From Moraxellaceae bacterium (lineage in GTDB: Bacteria; Pseudomonadota; Gammaproteobacteria; Pseudomonadales; Ketobacteraceae): DNA of 10,235 nt. Each line of letters starts with the position of its first letter. The first letter of the stretch is position 1. A program made the position numbers and the translations under genes. This document shows positions 7,806 to 10,235 of this stretch, piece by piece. Where the stretch lies: the NCBI GenBank assembly GCA_002402125.1, contig NVVG01000269.1, forward strand, positions 1 to 10,235, written 5' to 3'. The notes below the pieces were generated by a model, which worked only from the letters and a program-made list of their open reading frames with translations, ran no database searches and had not been told where the DNA came from.

Positions 7806-7824
7806 TGAGTGCAACAGCTTATTG
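7806..7824 (+). repeat. Imperfect direct repeat, copy 2
   Basis: TGAGTGCAACAGCTTATTG is the second copy of the element that begins at the gap stop codon. Start-to-start distance is 75 bp and the REP-like palindrome lies between the two. It also forms a short GCAA/TTGC hairpin (7811-7825). Confidence 0.5.
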
Positions 7825-7886
7825 CTATTCTTCTGCCGCATAGATAGTTACAATCGTTCCATCTTTCAGACCATAAGACCTTATTC

Positions 7887-8858
7887 ATGACTATATATGA
7901 TGTATTTAACGGCGACGCCGACGGTATCTGCTCCCTCCTCCAACTTCGTCTACAGAATCCCAAAGAATCTACACTGGTCACAGGGGTTAAACGAAATATC
8001 AATCTCTTGCGAGGTCTTTCGATAGAAAAAGGTGACGAGCTGACTATATTGGACGTCTCCCTGCTGAAAAACCGCCTCGAACTTGATAACGCATTAGCCG
8101 TTGGTGCCAACGTTTTTTACGCCGACCACCACCAAGCCGGCGATATTCCAGAGCACCCCAATCTGTCAGTACATATCAACCCATCCGCAGAGATGTGTAC
8201 CGGGCTGATTATCAACGAATACTTAGAAAACAAGCATCTTCTATGGGCGTTGACCGCCGCTTTTGGTGACAACCTTATTGACCGCGCGAATAACCTTGGT
8301 AATGACCATGCCATTGAACCAAAACAGCTCGCTCTGTTAAAAAATCTCGGTACCTTTATTAACTATAACGGCTATGGCAGCTCGCTGGAGGATCTATTCT
8401 TTCACCCGGCAGAACTCTTTAAAACCCTATTAGCCTACACTTCACCACTGGATTTTATAGCCGATAACAACCCGGCATTTACTACCCTAGAAGAAGGATA
8501 TACGTCAGACCTAGAGCAAGCCAGCAACACCACAGCGGTCCAACACAGCACAACCACTGCGGCCTTTATATTGCCCAATCAACGCTGGGCCCGAAGAGTC
8601 GGTGGCGTATATGGCAACGATCTCGCGAACAAACACCCAAACCGAGCTCATGCGGTTCTCACCGAACAGACAAACAATGATAATAAAGGATATTTGGTTA
8701 GCATTCGTGCGCCGCTAACCAACAAGGTCAATGCTGACACCCTAGCCAGCCAATTCCCAACCGGTGGCGGTCGCAAGGGTGCAGCGGGGATAAACTTTTT
8801 ACCTGAAGAGAAACTAACAGAATTCTTACAGTGCTTGGAGGCACAGTATAAAACTTAG
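7887..8858 (+). CDS. DHH/DHHA1-family phosphoesterase
   Basis: This 323-residue protein has the two-domain DHH-DHHA1 layout of manganese-dependent phosphoesterases (relatives: NrnA-type oligoribonuclease/pAp phosphatase, RecJ, exopolyphosphatase). Motif I is FNGDADGICS with D10 and D12; a second acidic motif is LDVSLLKN with D56; motif III is ADHHQ with D80, H81 and H82; the C-terminal DHHA1 motif is GGGRKGAAG at residues 293-301. In most relatives the last motif is GGGH, so R296 replaces the usual His. Length is like NrnA, but the N-terminus (YDVFNGDADGI) points to a separate subgroup, so the substrate cannot be named; single phosphodiesters or short nucleotides are likely. Start ATG fits motif I spacing; the ribosome site TAAGA, 8 nt upstream, is weak. 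A -10-like TACAAT (7849-7854) lies upstream without a clear -35. The gene converges on a diguanylate cyclase with a 4-nt stop overlap. Confidence 0.85.
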   Translation: MTIYDVFNGDADGICSLLQLRLQNPKESTLVTGVKRNINLLRGLSIEKGDELTILDVSLLKNRLELDNALAVGANVFYADHHQAGDIPEHPNLSVHINPSAEMCTGLIINEYLENKHLLWALTAAFGDNLIDRANNLGNDHAIEPKQLALLKNLGTFINYNGYGSSLEDLFFHPAELFKTLLAYTSPLDFIADNNPAFTTLEEGYTSDLEQASNTTAVQHSTTTAAFILPNQRWARRVGGVYGNDLANKHPNRAHAVLTEQTNNDNKGYLVSIRAPLTNKVNADTLASQFPTGGGRKGAAGINFLPEEKLTEFLQCLEAQYKT

Positions 8859-9898
8859 AGCGGTAGTTCCCGCTCTCCGACAACACAATTTCGCGCTTTC
8901 TCCTTTGCTGCATAAAGTGCCCTATCTCCACGGGCAACAATACTTGCTGCATCATCTTCACTAGTCACCATCGCAACACCTACTGAGATGGTGACATTAC
9001 CTAATACCTTCTTATCACCCTCATCCAAGGTTAACGTAGTCTGCGCTACGTTATCACACAGAATCTGACCGACAGTTTTGGCACCCTCATAATCGGTAGC
9101 CGGCAGCAAGACGACAAACTCCTCGCCACCATAACGCGCCACAAAATCGGTACCTTTAACGACATTTTTCAATTTCTTAGCCACAAATGACAACACCATA
9201 TCGCCAACGGAGTGCCCATAGGTATCGTTAAAACGCTTGAAATGATCGATATCAATCATCAGCAAGGAAAATTCACACTGATTTTCCTTAAAATTCGCCA
9301 AGAATCGATCAATCGCGCCATTATAGGCACGGCGGTTCGCAATGCCTGTTAGTTGGTCCGTTAAGGATTTAACACTGAGTGTTTCCATATCGGTCTTGAG
9401 AATGCTGACTTCCTGCTTCATGGCAGTCAGCTTGCGCTCCATACTGGAGTTAACCCGTTTAACTCTATCTGTTTCATCAATCAAATTAGCAATTAAACGG
9501 CTGACGGAGGATATGCTTGGATTATTCTTAAGTTCTTCTTGGCTGCTCTCAAGGGTGCCGGTGAATTTCTGCGCCCCTTCATGCATGCTCTTAATTTCAT
9601 TCAAAAGATCCAATACAATCTGTTCTGTTTCTCCCTGTACCCCGGCTATCTTCCCATTTGGTGTAGCTGGGATATAGGTATCATATAGCTCCCGGTTAAC
9701 TTCGGGAGTAAATTCGACGCCATTATTCAAAAAATCATCAATAGCTCGATTCAAATCCAGATTTACGCCGCTAGAATACTCATACCAAACCGTATAGTTT
9801 TCAGGCGTAATGGGGATAGCCAGGTTGCTCATCCTAGGAATTGTTAACCTAAGAAACTGAACCGCTTGTAATAGCTCTTGTTGTTGATTATTCGCCAT
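8855..9898 (-). CDS. GGDEF-domain diguanylate cyclase, cytoplasmic
   Basis: This 347-residue protein should make cyclic di-GMP from two GTP. The N-terminal ~140 residues form a helical region with no membrane segment or signal peptide (PITPENYTVWYEY is a block recurrent at the start of this cyclase type); it is probably a sensory or dimerising part. A coiled-coil linker follows (about 140-178: ETDRVKRVNSSMERKLTAMKQEVSILKTDMETL). The GGDEF domain runs from SLTDQLTGIANRRAY (D181) to the end: metal-site D216 in MIDIDHFKRFNDTYGH, active-site GGEEF at 257-261, and YAAKEKARN near the C-terminus. The GGEEF variant is catalytically competent in the family. The inhibitory I-site position, five residues upstream, reads KGTD (K248-D251) instead of RxxD, so product inhibition may be weakened. 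No EAL or receiver domain is fused. The ribosome site is weak (AGAAG almost touching the ATG). Confidence 0.93.
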   Translation of the reverse strand: MANNQQQELLQAVQFLRLTIPRMSNLAIPITPENYTVWYEYSSGVNLDLNRAIDDFLNNGVEFTPEVNRELYDTYIPATPNGKIAGVQGETEQIVLDLLNEIKSMHEGAQKFTGTLESSQEELKNNPSISSVSRLIANLIDETDRVKRVNSSMERKLTAMKQEVSILKTDMETLSVKSLTDQLTGIANRRAYNGAIDRFLANFKENQCEFSLLMIDIDHFKRFNDTYGHSVGDMVLSFVAKKLKNVVKGTDFVARYGGEEFVVLLPATDYEGAKTVGQILCDNVAQTTLTLDEGDKKVLGNVTISVGVAMVTSEDDAASIVARGDRALYAAKEKARNCVVGERELPL

Positions 9899-9935
9899 AC
9901 TTCTGGAATACCAAAAAATACAAAGATATATAGAT

Positions 9936-9963
9936 ATAGTAGGTCACCTAGCGATATCGGCAA
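9936..9963 (-). promoter_or_regulatory. Possible promoter of the diguanylate cyclase gene
   Basis: On the minus strand TTGCCG (9963-9958), a 16-bp spacer and TACTAT (9941-9936) each match 4 of 6 consensus bases. The -10 ends 37 bp before the ATG. The spacer holds most of the perfect 5-bp dyad TAGGT-C-ACCTA (9940-9950), a possible operator site. Confidence 0.3.
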
Positions 9964-10154
9964 CTTCTTTATGAAAGCAATCAATCACCCTAACGAAGTA
10001 CCAAAACCATTTCGGAAACAATGCTACCCTTGAGGTCATCACCATTAGCTGCACATGCTCCATACAGGTTATCCTAGAAACTGGGAGGCCTGGATATAGA
10101 GTAGGTTGCTATAGCCTTTTGTGATAAATGTTCTACCGATTTTAGAATCATTTT

Positions 10155-10163
10155 TGCTACACT
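10155..10163 (+). promoter_or_regulatory. Possible extended -10 promoter toward the right edge
   Basis: TGCTACACT fits the extended -10 form TGnTAnnnT and lies 33 bp before an ATG open to the window end. There is no recognisable -35 at the usual distance. Confidence 0.2.
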
Positions 10164-10196
10164 AACAATCATGCTTTACCAAGGTTTTAGCCTCCG

Positions 10197-10235
10197 ATGA
10201 CGTTATTCATTAGAGTTCTACATATATGCTGTTTG
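10197..10235 (+). CDS. Possible first 13 codons of a gene leaving the window
   Basis: An ATG at 10197 opens a frame without stop to the window end (MTLFIRVLHICCL), mostly hydrophobic and compatible with a membrane or secreted N-terminus. AAGG at 10181-10184 is a poor ribosome site (12 nt away). The stretch is too short to assign and may be chance. Confidence 0.15.
   Translation, partial: MTLFIRVLHICCL

Larger units (their letters stand above)
9899..10235. other. Intergenic region upstream of the diguanylate cyclase
   Basis: The last 337 bases hold no convincing complete gene on either strand; the longest plus-strand ATG frame here (9971-10033) is 20 codons and has no ribosome site. Contents: the cyclase promoter candidate near 9936-9963; a weak stem TATCC-T-AG / CTGGATA (10070-10096); a GCTATAGC palindrome near 10108-10115; and an extended -10 motif at 10155-10163 that could start a transcript to the right. 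Confidence 0.6.

Noticed and set aside
7754..8110. 118-codon minus-strand frame across the REP-like element and DHH gene start
   Set aside because: It reads through the palindrome and lies antisense to the well-supported DHH gene; no recognisable domain.
9971..10033. 20-codon plus-strand frame upstream of the cyclase
   Set aside because: No ribosome site or promoter; length is expected by chance.
10108..10130. CRP-like site near TTTTGTGATAAATG
   Set aside because: Only one TGTGA half-site is present and there is no matching TCACA half at the right spacing.

Overview
The window looks like a chromosomal segment of a free-living, probably marine, gammaproteobacterium. This is inferred from moderate GC content, a Pseudomonas-type MksBEF condensin, a single-domain diguanylate cyclase, and an intergenic REP-like palindrome of a kind common in Gammaproteobacteria. 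The genus cannot be fixed from the sequence alone. There is no transposase, phage gene, CRISPR array, tRNA or rRNA.

Layout, left to right. (1) 1-339, plus strand: the C-terminal part of an FtsX-like ABC permease that runs in from the left edge; its last ~50 residues do not look like the family. (2) 355-392: a perfect 38-bp palindrome with A and T tracts, serving as terminator for both converging transcription units. (3) 6306-431, minus strand: a tight three-gene operon encoding a non-canonical SMC condensin, in transcription order mksF (kleisin), mksE (winged-helix partner) and mksB (SMC ATPase). These are homologous to JetA, JetB and JetC of Wadjet plasmid-defence systems, but no JetD/MksG nuclease gene is attached. 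(4) 6307-6725: a 419-bp divergent intergenic region whose right part would give the following gene a structured mRNA leader with two hairpins. (5) 6726-7733, plus strand: glyceraldehyde-3-phosphate dehydrogenase. (6) 7734-7886: a short intergenic region with a REP-like palindrome between two copies of an imperfect 19-bp repeat. (7) 7887-8858, plus strand: a DHH/DHHA1 phosphoesterase. (8) 9898-8855, minus strand: a cytoplasmic GGDEF diguanylate cyclase whose stop codon overlaps that of the phosphoesterase by 4 nt. (9) 9899-10235: promoter region of the cyclase, with at most the first codons of another gene at the right edge.

How they work together: the three Mks proteins should form one ATP-driven, DNA-loop-extruding complex acting in chromosome organisation, or in plasmid restriction if a nuclease is supplied elsewhere. 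Gap is central carbon metabolism and only shares an upstream region with the operon. The convergent cyclase and phosphoesterase could both touch cyclic-dinucleotide metabolism, but this rests on adjacency and family membership only. I see no clear undescribed multi-gene system. The most unusual signals are the nuclease-less Mks operon, the structured gap leader, and the repeat-flanked REP-like palindrome.
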